DNA of 64,000 nt from Glebionis coronaria (taxonomy: Eukaryota > Streptophyta > Magnoliopsida > Asterales > Asteraceae), in assembly GCA_025667525.1 (NCBI GenBank), contig JANFOE010000191.1:620001-684000 (forward strand), read 5' to 3'. The notes beneath the pieces were generated by a model. The model had not been told where the DNA came from. It did no database searches and saw nothing but the letters and a program-made list of their open reading frames with translations. The first letter of the stretch is position 1; each line of letters starts with the position of its first letter. Both the position numbers and the translations under genes were made by a program. Below are positions 29,332-39,846 of the stretch, in pieces.

Positions 29332-30916
29332 TGTGAAAACACCCATCTTTTTACCACTTAATTACAATAATAACCGAGCCAAAACGTGTATTTTATATCG
29401 TAAATGTCGGAATTATGCGTGGTTTGTGTTTTTGTTGTGATTTAGGACGAAAAGGTGAAAAGTGGAGAAAACACGGGCATTCACGGGCTTTTATCGAAGA
29501 AAACGACAAAAGATGAATTCAAGAGTGCAAAAAGAACGGAAGTCCAAGGCCTATTCTGAAGATTTATCGAAGAACAAGTCTAAAGACGGAAGTTTAATAA
29601 AGCCGAAGAACTCGAGTCTAATAAATAAAGAAATTATAAGACGAGTTTAATTAATCCCGAGACAAAGTCGATAAAGTCGAAGAACTTAAAAAAACGAGAA
29701 GCCGTGAAGAAAGAAAGAAAGAGGAGGCAACACATGGACCTCCCCATTTTCCTATAAATACCCTCCTAAACTCATTTAGGAGGGTTGGTTAGTTTTTAGT
29801 TAGTTTAGGAGTAGGAGTAGTGTAGTTTTACTTTCTCTCTCTAGTTTTACTTTCTCTTTCTAAGTTTTTCTTTCAAGTTTTCTTGAATCTTTAATCTTTA
29901 ATCATGTATTCTTAAATCTTTAATCTTTGCCTTTAATTTCAAGCTTTTTATTAATCTCATTCTACTTTTCTTGTTGGTTTAATCTTAATCTTAATCTTTT
30001 TCATCATATTTTTATATAAAATTTTAAATCTTTTTAAGTTTCATGGTTTGTTTTTAAGGTTTTATTAAGTTTTATCATTCATATATTAGTTTTGGTTAGC
30101 TTATTGGTGTTTTTCTTGGATTATTATCCTTAAAAATTTGAGCTTTTAGTGCTTATTTTCGTCCTTTTTCGAGTTCCTACTTTTTAGGAAAATCTGGAAA
30201 AAATTCGCAACATTGAGAATTTAGTGCAAATTTCGCAACATTCAGAATTTAGTGCAAATTTCGCAACATTGAGAATTTAGTGCAAATTCCGCAATTATTG
30301 AGAATTTAGTGCAAATTCCGCAATTATTGCGAATTTAGTGCAAATTCCGCAATTATTGCGAAATTAGTGCAAATTCCGCAACTATTGCTAAATTAGTGCA
30401 AATTCCGCAATTATTGCGAAATTAATCTTTTTATTGCGAAATTAATTCTAGTTTTTTATACAATTGCGAAATCTTTGTTATTATTGCGAAATTAATTGTA
30501 TTTTATTTAATTTTAATTTTTAAACTTATTTTTCCCGCCTTTTTTACTTAGCTTTATTTTAATTGTTTCGTCTTATTTTTCTTAAGCTTTATTCTAATTT
30601 GTCTTTTCTTAGTTTAATTCTTAAAGAATTTTATTTTCAAGTTTTTAAAATTACGTTTTGTCAAGTTTTAGTTTGTGTCATTTACTTTATTTCCCTTTTA
30701 ATTTCTCGTCATTTACTTTTTGTTAAGTTTTTATCTTTCAGTATTTCTTTTTACCGTCTTTATTTTATTTGTTTCAAGTCTTTAGTTTTTCATTAGTTTT
30801 AGACAACGACCATTCCCTTTTTATCCCACCAAGAACAACTAATCTCGCACAATTAACCGGAAATCAATTCGAAGAGATACCGAGAAACGAATTTTTCAAC
30901 TAGTAAAATCAATGCA
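29332..30916 (+). repeat. 3' LTR of NonAut-D, 1585 bp
   Basis: Near-identical to 23834-25419, with about 18 differences counted by eye. It holds TATAAATA at 29753-29760, the 10-bp hairpin at 29761-29784 and the 28-29 bp array at 30207-30417. Confidence 0.93.
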
Positions 30917-31159
30917 TTAGTGTTCCACCAACGTTCTAAAGTCATCGAAGGCGTTCACTTCATGTGATCGTTTTCATTCCTTGAGGCTTCTTTAATCGAG
31001 AGATTTGATTAAGGAGGATATTTGTAGATTTTGGTCTACTTAATACAAATACAAAAATCCCAAAAAAGTAAAAACAATCAAAAACCACAAAAAAAATTGA
31101 AAAAGTAATAACACCAAAAAGAATCTTCTTTTCTCACCCTCTCGTTGTACGTGACGTTT
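30917..31159 (+). other. Athila-C leader, second part
   Basis: Continues the leader after NonAut-D. GTTCCACCAACGTTCTAAAG and neighbouring sequence match the Athila-G leader at 56231 onward. No ORF. Confidence 0.65.
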
Positions 31160-32902
31160 ATGCAAACTCGCTCCAAAGCAAGACGTGCACGTAAACGTCG
31201 TCAAAAGGAAGGAAACCAAACATCTTCTAGTGAAGAATCTCCTATTGTCGAACCCATCGTAGAGAAAGAAGCACCCATAGCTAATCGAACTATGATGGAG
31301 TTGCTTCAAGCACCCACCGAGGGTTATGGAGAAGCGATTGTGATTCCCGCTATCATTGCGGAGAATTTTGAGGTTAAGACGGGTTTGTTGTCCATGATTC
31401 AAAACAACAAGTTTCGAGGTGACGAAAAGGACAACCCTCATAACCACATTCGCCAATTTAATCGTCTTACCGCCACTTGCAAGTTTAAGGACGTCTCTAA
31501 CGACTCGATTAAGATGATGCTTTTTCCGTATTCCTTAGCGGGGCCCGCAAAAATTTGGTTAGAGAAAGAGCCACCCAATTCTATATTGACGTGGAAGGAT
31601 CTCGTTTCAAAATTCGTGAACCAATTTTTTCCGCCCTCTAAGACTACGCATTTGAAAAACGAGATTTCAAAGTTTTCACAAGAGTATAATGAGAGTTTTT
31701 CGACGGCTTGGAATAGGTTTAAGGAAATGTTGCACGAATGTCCTCATCATGGTTTTTCCGACTTGCATCAAATTGACACGTTTTACAATGGCTTGAACGA
31801 TCATGAGCGTGATTATCTTAATGCCGCCGCGGGTGGTAATTTTTTGTGTAAAATGGTCGAGGAAGCATTGTTAATCATTGAGAATAGGTCTAAGGTCTAT
31901 AGTCCTCATAGCAAGTCGAGTGTTCGTAATACTTCGTCTTCACCATCACCTACATTGTCACATACCATTGATGCTTGCCAAATCGAGGCTAGTTTGGAGA
32001 ATAAGATTTTTGATAAGCTTAAAGGATTGTTAATTGAGTTCAAAGTTGGTGAACAACCCACTCCTGCTACGGCTAAAGAGGTTGAGGTTTCTTGTATGTA
32101 TTGTGGTGGAGCTCACGATTACTCCGAGTGCATTACCAACGGTGGTAACACTTTGAGTGCCTACGCGGCCGCGGGAACTTATAACCAAAACGGTCAAGTT
32201 CCCCGCACTAATCAATTGACTCCACCGGGTTTTCCACCAAATCAAAATGCTAACAATTATCGAAACAATCAAGTTGGTTACCAAAATAATCAAAGAAACA
32301 ATTACAAGGGTAATAACAACTATGGGAATCAAGGAAGTAGTAGCCAATTGCAAAATCAAAACCAAAACCGTAATTTTCAAAACACAAGTCAAGGTCTTCA
32401 AAATGTTTACACTAAAGAACTTCCAATGGACTGTTTGAATTACGCTACGGCAAATGATAAGATTTTGGAAAACATTCAAGAGCAATTGGCTAGTCAAGCT
32501 AGGGACACGGCTAAAAACACCAAGGAATTAGCTAATTTTGTTAAGGTAAATCTTAACATGAGAAATGAGTTGAAAAATGATTTTGCAAATCAAATTAGAG
32601 GTCAAAACAATAAAATTGAGCAAAGTCATGCTAGGCTTGAACAAAGAATTGACCAAAAAGCCGCTAGTCAAGATGTTAAGCTTAATGCTATTTTAGAAGC
32701 GGTCATGGGGAACAAGGCCTCTACTTCGGGTAGTTTACCTAGCAACACCGTATCAAACCCGAAGGGAGAGATGAAAGTGATTACCACACGAAGTGGTAAG
32801 GCACTTAAAGAACCGACTCCTCAACCAATTACTCCAACGGTGGAGGAAATTGAGGAAGAACCCGAGGTGGTGGTCGAAAAGGAGCATATCTCAAGCCCAT
32901 AA
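31160..32902 (+). CDS. gag: gag of Athila-C, about 580 aa
   Basis: I start at ATG 31160 (MQTRSKARRARKRR), because Athila-G begins the same way (MRTRSK). A basic N terminus is followed by the gypsy-type Gag domain at about 40-240 (MMELLQAPTEGYGEAIVIPA; KFVNQFFPPSKTTHLKNEI; CPHHGFSDLHQIDTFYNGL). A CX2CX3HX4C knuckle (CMYCGGAHDYSEC) lies near residues 312-324. An Asn/Gln-rich stretch about 340-420 and a coiled-coil-like region follow. The TAA at 32900 is in this frame, and the next 160 bases hold a frameshift before protease. It forms the particle and binds RNA. It is intact to its stop. Confidence 0.93.
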   Translation: MQTRSKARRARKRRQKEGNQTSSSEESPIVEPIVEKEAPIANRTMMELLQAPTEGYGEAIVIPAIIAENFEVKTGLLSMIQNNKFRGDEKDNPHNHIRQFNRLTATCKFKDVSNDSIKMMLFPYSLAGPAKIWLEKEPPNSILTWKDLVSKFVNQFFPPSKTTHLKNEISKFSQEYNESFSTAWNRFKEMLHECPHHGFSDLHQIDTFYNGLNDHERDYLNAAAGGNFLCKMVEEALLIIENRSKVYSPHSKSSVRNTSSSPSPTLSHTIDACQIEASLENKIFDKLKGLLIEFKVGEQPTPATAKEVEVSCMYCGGAHDYSECITNGGNTLSAYAAAGTYNQNGQVPRTNQLTPPGFPPNQNANNYRNNQVGYQNNQRNNYKGNNNYGNQGSSSQLQNQNQNRNFQNTSQGLQNVYTKELPMDCLNYATANDKILENIQEQLASQARDTAKNTKELANFVKVNLNMRNELKNDFANQIRGQNNKIEQSHARLEQRIDQKAASQDVKLNAILEAVMGNKASTSGSLPSNTVSNPKGEMKVITTRSGKALKEPTPQPITPTVEEIEEEPEVVVEKEHISSP

Positions 32903-33063
32903 AGTACCGCTCATGCCACACCTACGGTCGACCCTTTACCAACATTGGAACCCGAGATTCCAAAGGCTATGCCTATGCCCCAACCCACACCACCGTACCT
33001 TACCCATCGAGACTTAGGAAGGAGAAACAACAAGAGCGCGACAATTATCGATTTAAGCTTTTT

Positions 33064-34450
33064 ATGAAAATGTTTCGTGAGTTGCACCTTAATGTGAGTT
33101 TCGCCGATGCTTTGTTCATGATGCCTCGATTTGCCGCTAACTTTATGAGTATGTTAAACAACAAGGAGAAATTGCATCAATTGTCTAGTTGTTCGTCGGT
33201 TTATCTTAATCGCATACCTCAAAAAGTCGATGATCCCGGTAAATTTTTGATCCCTTGTGCAATCCAAGATATGGAAGAATGCTATGCCTTGGCCGATCTT
33301 GGTGCTAGCATTAATTTGATGCCACTTGCAATCTTTAAGTCGCTCAATCTTCCTAATCTTACTCCTTCACTAATGTCTATCAAGATGGCCGACCATTCCA
33401 CGATTCGTGCATGTGGATTGGCAGAAGACGTTTTTGTGAAAGTGGGAAAGTTCTACTATCCCGTAGACTTTATCATTGTCGATATTCCCACGGATCCTCA
33501 AGTTCCTCTCATTTTAGGTCGTTCGTTTTTAGATACGTCTATGGCTTTAATTGATGTGCATGCTAGAAAGATCACCTTACGATTCAACGACGAGGAACTT
33601 GTTATAAACGCAGCTCAAAATTCTCAACTTTCTCATGTTTATTCCGTTGCTACCATAAACCTCGTTGATATGATCGACGTTGTTTGCAAGGAATTTTCAC
33701 AAGAAGTTCTAGGTTTTGGTGATGAAGAAACTAGTGGCAATCCCACTATGTTAGATCAAATTCTTGATAATTCGACACCAACCTTCACTCCATTTGAAGG
33801 TGGTGGTTTTACGTTGGAAGAATTCAATGTTCCACGTACTTGTAACGAAGACCTCGACAATGATGAGTACTTCTCGATTATCAAGGATTTTCTTAACGAT
33901 TTCCCATTTCCTCCACCCGAGGAGGTTATGAGTATCGATCCCAAATCTTCACTTGAGGAACCACCTATCCTCGAATTGAAAGATTTACCTCCTCACCTCG
34001 AATATGTCTATTTGGAGGAGGACGACAAGTTGTCGGTTATTATTGTGAAGGAACTTTCGAATGATGAAAAAACCGCACTTGTCGATGTTCTAAAGGATCA
34101 CAAAGGGGCAATTGCGTGGAAGTTATCCGACATTAAGGGAATCGATCCCAAGTTTTGTACCCACAAAATCTTAATGGAGGAGGATTACAAGCCCGCAATC
34201 CAAAGTCAAAGGAGGGTGAACCCCAAAATTCACGACGTCATCAAAAAGGAGGTCATTAAACTCCTTGACGCGGGAATGATTTACCCTATTTCCGATAGCC
34301 CTTGGGTGAGTCCTATTCATTGTGTCCCTAAGAAGGGAGGAATGACCGTTGTGCCAAACGATGCCAACGAGTTAATTCCCACTAGACTCGTGACCGGATG
34401 GAGAGTGTGCATTGACTATCGTAAGTTGAATGAAGCCACTCGAAAAGACC
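33064..34450 (+). CDS. pol: pol of Athila-C: protease and N-terminal RT, cut by NonAut-E
   Basis: The frame begins MKMFRELHLNVSF, but homologous sequence starts about 70 bases earlier. Protease has the Athila active site DLGASINLMP (D78), then a flap-like stretch and ILGRSFLDT. Residues about 230-320 form an acidic linker. RT begins about 370 (RRVNPKIHDVIKKEVIKLLD; DSPWVSPIHCVPKKGG; GWRVCIDYRKLNEATRKDHF). NonAut-E enters right after this motif, duplicating ATTTT. Beyond E the RT continues in the matching phase at 37415. Confidence 0.94.
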
Positions 34451-34455
34451 ATTTT
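34451..34455 (+). repeat. Target site duplication of NonAut-E, left copy (ATTTT)
   Basis: ATTTT lies before the LTR TG; the second copy is at 37410-37414 after the LTR CA. A perfect 5-bp pair. Confidence 0.93.
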
Positions 34456-34874
34456 TGTTGGGTCAAATTATTGAGTTGATAAGTCAAAACACAACAAAAT
34501 AAGAAGACAAGGACTACTTTTGCCAAAGTTAAATACAACAAGCCGTTGGAGTTTTTTTATTACTTTAGCTTTCTTTGTAAGCTATGTTTTCTAGTATATA
34601 AAGAAAACATAGACCGTAGGTTTTATTCAATCATTCATTCACAATGTAAACCTAAAGTGTGTGTCACACTAGACGTGGGATTTAATGTATACACGTCTAG
34701 TGGATGTTTGTTATTAATATAATGAACATCCCTAATTGTTTTAATTCGTGTCTTTGTGTCTAAACACCTTGTTCATGATCATTGTTCTTTTCCGCTATGT
34801 TATCATATGAACGATGATCAACCTAGATATAATGGTTCTTAACCATTAAGCCCAACGATCTATAGGGATCATCA
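34456..34874 (+). repeat. 5' LTR of NonAut-E, 419 bp
   Basis: TATA box TATATAAAG at 34595, within a perfect 11-bp inverted repeat: CTATGTTTTCT (34582-34592) and AGAAAACATAG (34602-34612). A second perfect inverted repeat is CACTAGACGTG (34667-34677) and CACGTCTAGTG (34692-34702), with a 14-nt loop. Confidence 0.95.
34595..34603 (+). promoter_or_regulatory. TATA box in the loop of an inverted repeat, NonAut-E LTR
   Basis: TATATAAAG lies in the 9-nt loop and first bases of an 11-bp inverted repeat. The 3' LTR copy is at 37130-37138. Confidence 0.6.
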
Positions 34875-34876
34875 AT

Positions 34877-34888
34877 TGGTATCAGAGC
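34877..34888 (+). other. Primer binding site of NonAut-E (initiator tRNA-Met type)
   Basis: TGGTATCAGAGC two bases after the 5' LTR, the same primer type as Copia-A. Confidence 0.93.
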
Positions 34889-35177
34889 CTAAGGCTCATG
34901 ATATCTAGGTTCGACGAGGTGTTCGTGTATGGTGAAGAAGAAAAATTCGTATTGAGTTTTTCTGGACGTTTTTGTGTGCGCAGCAGTATTCAGAAGGCCA
35001 TAACTTTTGATTGAACCGTTGGATCGTCACGAAATTTTATATGTGTATTCTACATACATAGATCTAAACATCCACCGGAGGGATTGTCGAGTTTTATCCC
35101 CAGGCAAAAGTTATTAAGCGTCGAAGTTGGCAGCAGAGGTGATTTTCAGATTTTTATATTCACATGAAATCATGATT

Positions 35178-35316
35178 TAGGGTTTCTGAAAACCCTAGAT
35201 CATTGCATATAATGGAAGATCTGATGTTTTATGACGAATTGGAGGTGATAAAGTTTTAGGGTTTCATCCAAAACCCTAGATCTACGATTCGATTTTAGGG
35301 TTTTATATAAACCCTA
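35178..35316 (+). other. Three telo-box hairpins in NonAut-E
   Basis: TAGGGTTT pairs with AAACCCTA at 35178-35197 (loop 4), 35257-35278 (loop 6) and 35296-35316 (loop 5). Each is a perfect 8-bp stem made of the plant telomere/telo-box word. Three paired copies within 140 bp is unusual. In plants AAACCCTA words bind telo-box factors; a role here is inference. Confidence 0.8.
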
Positions 35317-35460
35317 GAATAATCATCACTGTGTGATTGGAAGAAACGAATACATGCGACTCCAAAGAAAAGCTTGATTTGCTTTATGCTAGTTTAATAC
35401 AGTAACGTGGTGATATTCAAAGCAAGAAACAATGTAGTGACGTTGCATTCAGAATGCGTT

Positions 35461-35812
35461 CACACGATTTAAAGGAAGATATGCTTTCTGTGTTCACACG
35501 ATGCTCTTAACGTGATTGGTTAAGAAGTTTTGTATTCACACGGCCAAACCCTAATTCGTTATATATGGTGAATCCTCTACATGCGAGTTCACAGTACTAC
35601 CGTGAGTCCCTCATGTTTATTGGTTGAAAGAAGTTAAAGTGTTCACAATTGCTTGTCTTCTGTTCACACGATGGATAGTTTTTGATTGGCTATTCTAGTT
35701 AGTGTTCACACGGTCCTAGTAAGGTGATTGGTCAAAGGATTTTTGTTCACACGGTCAAAAGAAGTACAATATATTTGCAATTGTGTTCATACGGTTTAGA
35801 GGATGTGATTGG
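35461..35812 (+). repeat. Two-motif array on a 21-bp lattice in NonAut-E
   Basis: TTCACACG words start at 35461, 35495, 35537, 35589 (partial), 35643 (partial), 35664, 35706, 35747 and 35787. ATTGG words start at 35516, 35619, 35685, 35726 and 35808. From 35495 to 35537, and again from 35643 to 35808, consecutive sites are 20-21 bp apart with one empty slot. Spacer sequence is not conserved. Confidence 0.82.
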
Positions 35813-35904
35813 CAAATCCAATATACGTGGGACTTCTTAAATATTGGCTTCAAAAGGATGTAAAGGATCCATGAGAGACAAGTTTACATGCGAAGTTAAC
35901 AAAG

Positions 35905-36122
35905 GGACGCTGACAGAGTATGGTTTCAACGCTGACAGATTATGACGCTGATGTTAGCAAATTAAACGCTGACACATTTAAACCTTAGACGCTGACAAGG
36001 TTTAACATAGACGCTGACAGGTTTAAATGTGACGCTGACAGAAGGAAGTTTGACGCTGACAGGAATAAGTCAACACTGATAGGTTGACAGTGTTGTCCGA
36101 GATATGTTCTTCAAACGCTGAT
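35905..36122 (+). repeat. GACGCTGACAG array in NonAut-E, about 10 copies
   Basis: Cores CGCTGAC start at 35908, 35930, 35946, 35967, 35990, 36012, 36033, 36054, 36074 (degenerate) and 36116. Steps are 22, 16, 21, 23, 22, 21, 21, 20 and 42 bp. The word and its sense orientation match the Copia-A arrays. Confidence 0.85.
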
Positions 36123-36990
36123 ACGCCTTGTCCGATATCGGGTAATGAATGTGGATATTGGACAGTAAGGGTTCTCGGATAACAAACTGATTGCTGCTGT
36201 TTGAGAAAACTGGTACGTTTTAAGCACACAAAAAGGAGAATTATACACACAAAGGTACATGGAATCTCCGTTTTAATATAGAATATCATGTTGATATTTA
36301 TGGCTCGGATATTTTTAAATGGATTAATGATTTTAAAGCGAGTTAGCAATTATTTGTGGGATTTGATGGATATTTTAAACTATGTAAGAGTTATCCATAA
36401 CTGGCTTTTACATATGGTATGAAGATGTGATTCCATTAAAATCGTCATGAAGAAGTGTTAGCTTAAGGGGAAGAATTCTTATGGGAAGTTTGATGATTGA
36501 AGAAGATTTTCGCGAGTTTGTGTTCTATCATATCTTAAAGTCATGGACTTCCAGCCACTGACTTTAAAGGTAACTTGTTCGTGCTTACATAGTTGGTGAC
36601 GAAGACTTGTCATAACACTTGAAGGAGTTACATTATCGTGCTCAGTGTCTCACAAAGGATGAGAATATTGACAAGGGATCGAGGTCTACTTATATTTCTC
36701 ACTCTGGTATAAGTTCTTCATCACGTGGATAAACAAGACATGGAACATAAGATTGGGTTATTTTACTTCTACATCAAGACTACTTTATTTATTTTTCTTC
36801 AGGATCATTACATAGAGCTACTTTTGGAGAATCTACAAGATTGCATACTTTCACATACTTCCTTATTGATGTGTCAAAAAGGGGAAGAATATGTGCTATA
36901 CTTAAGGGGAAGCTTCTTGGAGATCATGTACTACATACAAAGGATTCATGCTTAAGAGGAGTGTTTTGACATCATCAACTAGGGGAAGAT
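36123..36990 (+). other. NonAut-E interior, 3' part
   Basis: No credible ORF or array. The end has AACTAGGGGAAGAT before the 3' LTR, whose purines (36981-36989) are the likely polypurine tract. Confidence 0.6.
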
Positions 36991-37409
36991 TGTTGGGTCA
37001 AATTATTGAGTTGATAAGTCAAAATACAACAAAATAAGAACACAAGGACTACTTTTGCCAAAGTTAAATACAACAAGCCGTTGGAGTCTTTTTATTACTT
37101 TAGCTTTCTTTGTAAGCTATGTTTTCTAGTATATAAAGAAAACATAGACCGTAGGTTTTATTCAATCATTCATTCACAATGTAAACCTAAAGTGTGTGTC
37201 GCACTAGACGTGGGATTCAATGTATACACGTCTAGTGGATGTTTGTTATTAATATAATGAACATCCCTAATTGTTTTAATTCGTGTCTTTGTGTCTAAAC
37301 ACCTTGTTCATGATCATTGTTCTTTTCCGCTATGTTATCATATGAACGATGATCAACCTAGATATATTGGTTCTTAACCATTGAGCCCAACGATCTATAG
37401 GGATCATCA
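36991..37409 (+). repeat. 3' LTR of NonAut-E, 419 bp
   Basis: Same length as the 5' LTR, with seven substitutions by eye. Followed by the second ATTTT and then Athila-C RT. Confidence 0.95.
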
Positions 37410-37414
37410 ATTTT

Positions 37415-38346
37415 CCCTTGCCCTTCATGGACCAAATGTTGGAGCGTCTTGCGGGAAACGATTTCTATTACTTTTTAGATGGTTTTTCCGGTTACTTCCA
37501 AATTCCCATCGTTCCTCGTGATCAAGAAAAAACTACGTTTACGTGTCCATATGGAACGTTTGCCTATCGTAGAGTGCCATTCGGAATTTGCAATGCACCG
37601 GGAACTTTTCAAAGGTGTATGATGGCTATTTTTCATGACATGATCGAGAAGACGATGGAAGTCTTCATGGATGACTTTTCCGTGTTTGGTAATTCGTTCA
37701 CTTCGTGTTTGTCGAACCTTGAGAGAATGTTGAAACGTTGTGAGGAAACCAACCTTGTGCTCAATTAGGAAAAATGTCATTTTATGGTTAGAAGTGGAAT
37801 AGTCTTAGGGCACAAGGTCTCGAAAGCGGGGATTGAGGTAGATCAAGCTAAGGTAGACGTCATCGCCAAATGACCTCATCCCAAAACCGTTAAGGGAGTT
37901 AGGAGTTTCCTAGGGCACGCGGGCTTTTATCATCGATTCATCAAGGATTTTTCGAAGATTTCTCGACCCATTACACATCTTCTTGAAAAAGAGGCACGTT
38001 TTGTCTTTGACGAAGATTGTGTACGAGCCTTTGAAATCCTTAAGAGGAAACTTACCGAAGCTCCCATTCTTGTTGCTCCCAATTGGAACCTCCCCTTTGA
38101 GCTCATGTGTGATGCTAGTGATTACGCTATTGGGGCCGTATTGGGGCAATGTCATGATAAGCACTTCTTGCCTATTCACTATGCTAGCAAGACGATGACT
38201 GAGGCTCAACTTAATTACCACTACAACAGAGAAGGAGTTCTTTGCCGTGGTATATGCATTTGAGAAATTTCGACCTTATCTCGTCTTAGCTAAATGCATA
38301 GTGTATCCGGACCATTCGGCTATTAAGTATCTCATGGCAAAGCAAG
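37415..38346 (+). pseudogene. pol: pol of Athila-C: rest of RT and RNase H, broken
   Basis: RT continues after NonAut-E with FLDGFSGYFQIPI, PFGICNAPGTFQRCM and the catalytic VFMDDFSVFG. A TAG at 37766 (a TGG-to-TAG change is likely) and a TGA near 37872 interrupt it. RNase H shows LMCDASDYAIGAVLGQ with a catalytic Asp. A one-base shift near 38220 and another in an A-run near 38410 move the frame to that of integrase. RT copies element RNA to cDNA; this copy cannot make it. Confidence 0.9.
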
Positions 38347-39846
38347 ATGCTAAGCCTAGATTACTTCGTTGGATTCTCCTCCTTCAAGAATTTGATCACA
38401 CCATCGTTGACAAAAAAAGGAGCTGAGAATCTAGCGGCCGATCATCTTTCTCGTTTGGAAGATCCTCACCAAAGTGTTTACGAGCCCAAGGAAATCACCG
38501 AAACATTTCCGCTCGAGACACTTAGTGTAGTGAATTCTAAGCTTGATTCTTCCACCCCATGGTTTGCGGATTTTGCAAATTACCATGCGGGTAACTTCAT
38601 CATTAAGGGTATGACGACTCAAGAAAAACGAAAATTCTTTCGTGACGTCAAGTTCTACTTTTGTAACGACCCTTACTTGTTTCGAACTTGTGCGGATCAA
38701 ATCATCCGACGTTTTGTATTTGGCACCGAAGCTTCTAACATCCTTAGAGCTTGCCATGAGGGACCCACGGGTGGTCACCACAGTGCTAATCTCACGGCTA
38801 AGAAGGTGTTTGATGCCGGCTTCTTTTGGCCTACTATTTATCGAGATGCACAAGATCTTGTGAAGTCATGTGATTCATGCCAACGACAAGGAAAAGCCTC
38901 ACAAAAAGATGAAATGCCACAAAACATCATCCAAGTGTGTGAGATCTTTGACGTTTGGGGTATAGACTTTATGGGGCCGTTCCCATCATCTCGTGGTAAT
39001 AAGTACATCCTTGTTATGGTTGACTACCTATCTAAGTGGGTGGAGGCCAAAGCCTTGCCCACCAATGATGCTCGTGTGGTAGTCAAGTTCTTGAAAAGCT
39101 TGTTTTCTCGGTTTGGAACCCCTCGTGCTATCATAAGCGATCGTGGAACCCATTTTTGTAACGACCAATTCGAAAGGGTCCTAAGGAAATATGGGGTTAC
39201 CCATCGACTTTCTACGGCTTATCACCCGCAAACAAGTGGGCAAGTCGAGGTTTCAAACCGAGCGTTGAAGAGGATCTTGGAGAGATCCGTTGGGGAAAAC
39301 CGACAAACTTGGTCGGATAAGTTGGACGATACTTTATGGGCCTTTAGGACCGCTCATAAGACGCCCATTGGGTGCACTCCCTATAAGCTTGTGTATGGAA
39401 AGAATTGTCATTTGCCTATCGAATTAGAACACAAGGCTTATTGGGGCCTAAAGCATTGTAATGATGATATGGAGACCGCGGGAAAACACCAAAAAATGCA
39501 ATTAATTGAATTGGATGAATTGAGGGACATTGCTTATGAAAATTCATTGATTTATAAGGAAAAAACTAAAAAGTTGCATGATTCTAAAATTAAAAACCGG
39601 GTTTTTAACATTGGGGGTCAAGTTTTGCTTTTTAATTCTCGTTTGAAAATCTTTTCCGGTAAGTTGAAATCCCCTTGGTCCGGTCCATTCACCGTGACTC
39701 AAGTGTTTCCGTATGGGACCATCAAGCTAGCTCAAGATGATGGTCCTAACTTCAAGGTGAATGGATATAGGTTGAAGCACTACTTTGGCAGGGAAGTTCC
39801 ATCCTTGAACTACCTCGACCAAGTCACTTTCCCCAATGATAAATAG
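38347..39846 (+). CDS. pol: pol of Athila-C: integrase
   Basis: The first 25 residues are out-of-frame RNase H sequence; homologous sequence begins at [14 protein letters not shown]. The zinc finger is H137, H144 or H145, C175, C178. The catalytic core has D207 (GIDFMGPF), D265 (ISDRGTHF) and E301 ([10 protein letters not shown]), 35 residues apart for the last pair. The C-terminal part has the gypsy-type [16 protein letters not shown]. No chromodomain is seen, as in Athila. It inserts cDNA into the genome. The core looks intact, but upstream breaks should prevent its synthesis as a polyprotein. Confidence 0.93.
   Translation: MLSLDYFVGFSSFKNLITPSLTKKGAENLAADHLSRLEDPHQSVYEPKEITETFPLETLSVVNSKLDSSTPWFADFANYHAGNFIIKGMTTQEKRKFFRDVKFYFCNDPYLFRTCADQIIRRFVFGTEASNILRACHEGPTGGHHSANLTAKKVFDAGFFWPTIYRDAQDLVKSCDSCQRQGKASQKDEMPQNIIQVCEIFDVWGIDFMGPFPSSRGNKYILVMVDYLSKWVEAKALPTNDARVVVKFLKSLFSRFGTPRAIISDRGTHFCNDQFERVLRKYGVTHRLSTAYHPQTSGQVEVSNRALKRILERSVGENRQTWSDKLDDTLWAFRTAHKTPIGCTPYKLVYGKNCHLPIELEHKAYWGLKHCNDDMETAGKHQKMQLIELDELRDIAYENSLIYKEKTKKLHDSKIKNRVFNIGGQVLLFNSRLKIFSGKLKSPWSGPFTVTQVFPYGTIKLAQDDGPNFKVNGYRLKHYFGREVPSLNYLDQVTFPNDK

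Larger units (their letters stand above)
23834..30916 (+). mobile_element. NonAut-D: 7.1-kb LTR element without pol, in the leader of Athila-C
   Basis: LTRs of 1586 bp (23834-25419) and 1585 bp (29332-30916), TGTGAAAAC...ATGCA, with about 18 differences by eye (roughly 1%). A primer site like that of Athila-C follows the 5' LTR. The 3.9-kb interior has one Cys-rich/acidic ORF (25631-27298, one stop) and a long 3' UTR with hairpins like those of Athila-C and G. No protease, RT or integrase is present, so it must be mobilised in trans, probably by an Athila-type partner. NonAut-H is a second copy of the same family. Confidence 0.92.
34456..37409 (+). mobile_element. NonAut-E: 2954-bp LTR element with no credible gene, in Athila-C RT
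   Basis: Two 419-bp LTRs (34456-34874 and 36991-37409) with seven differences by eye (1.7%), TGTTGGGTC...GATCATCA, and the 5-bp duplication ATTTT. The primer site is TGGTATCAGAGC (copia-like) and a purine tract AGGGGAAGA precedes the 3' LTR. The 2.1-kb interior has no credible coding frame. It holds three telo-box hairpins, a two-motif 21-bp lattice and an array of GACGCTGACAG, the motif also found in Copia-A. It is a non-autonomous element, most likely moved by a copia-type partner. Confidence 0.95.

Noticed and set aside
35178..35316. Interstitial telomere
   Set aside because: Only single AAACCCTA words in inverted pairs, no tandem telomere run.
36023..36955. Genes in NonAut-E (108-codon minus and 76-codon plus frames)
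   Set aside because: The first is antisense to the motif array, the second has no motif; neither is a known element protein.
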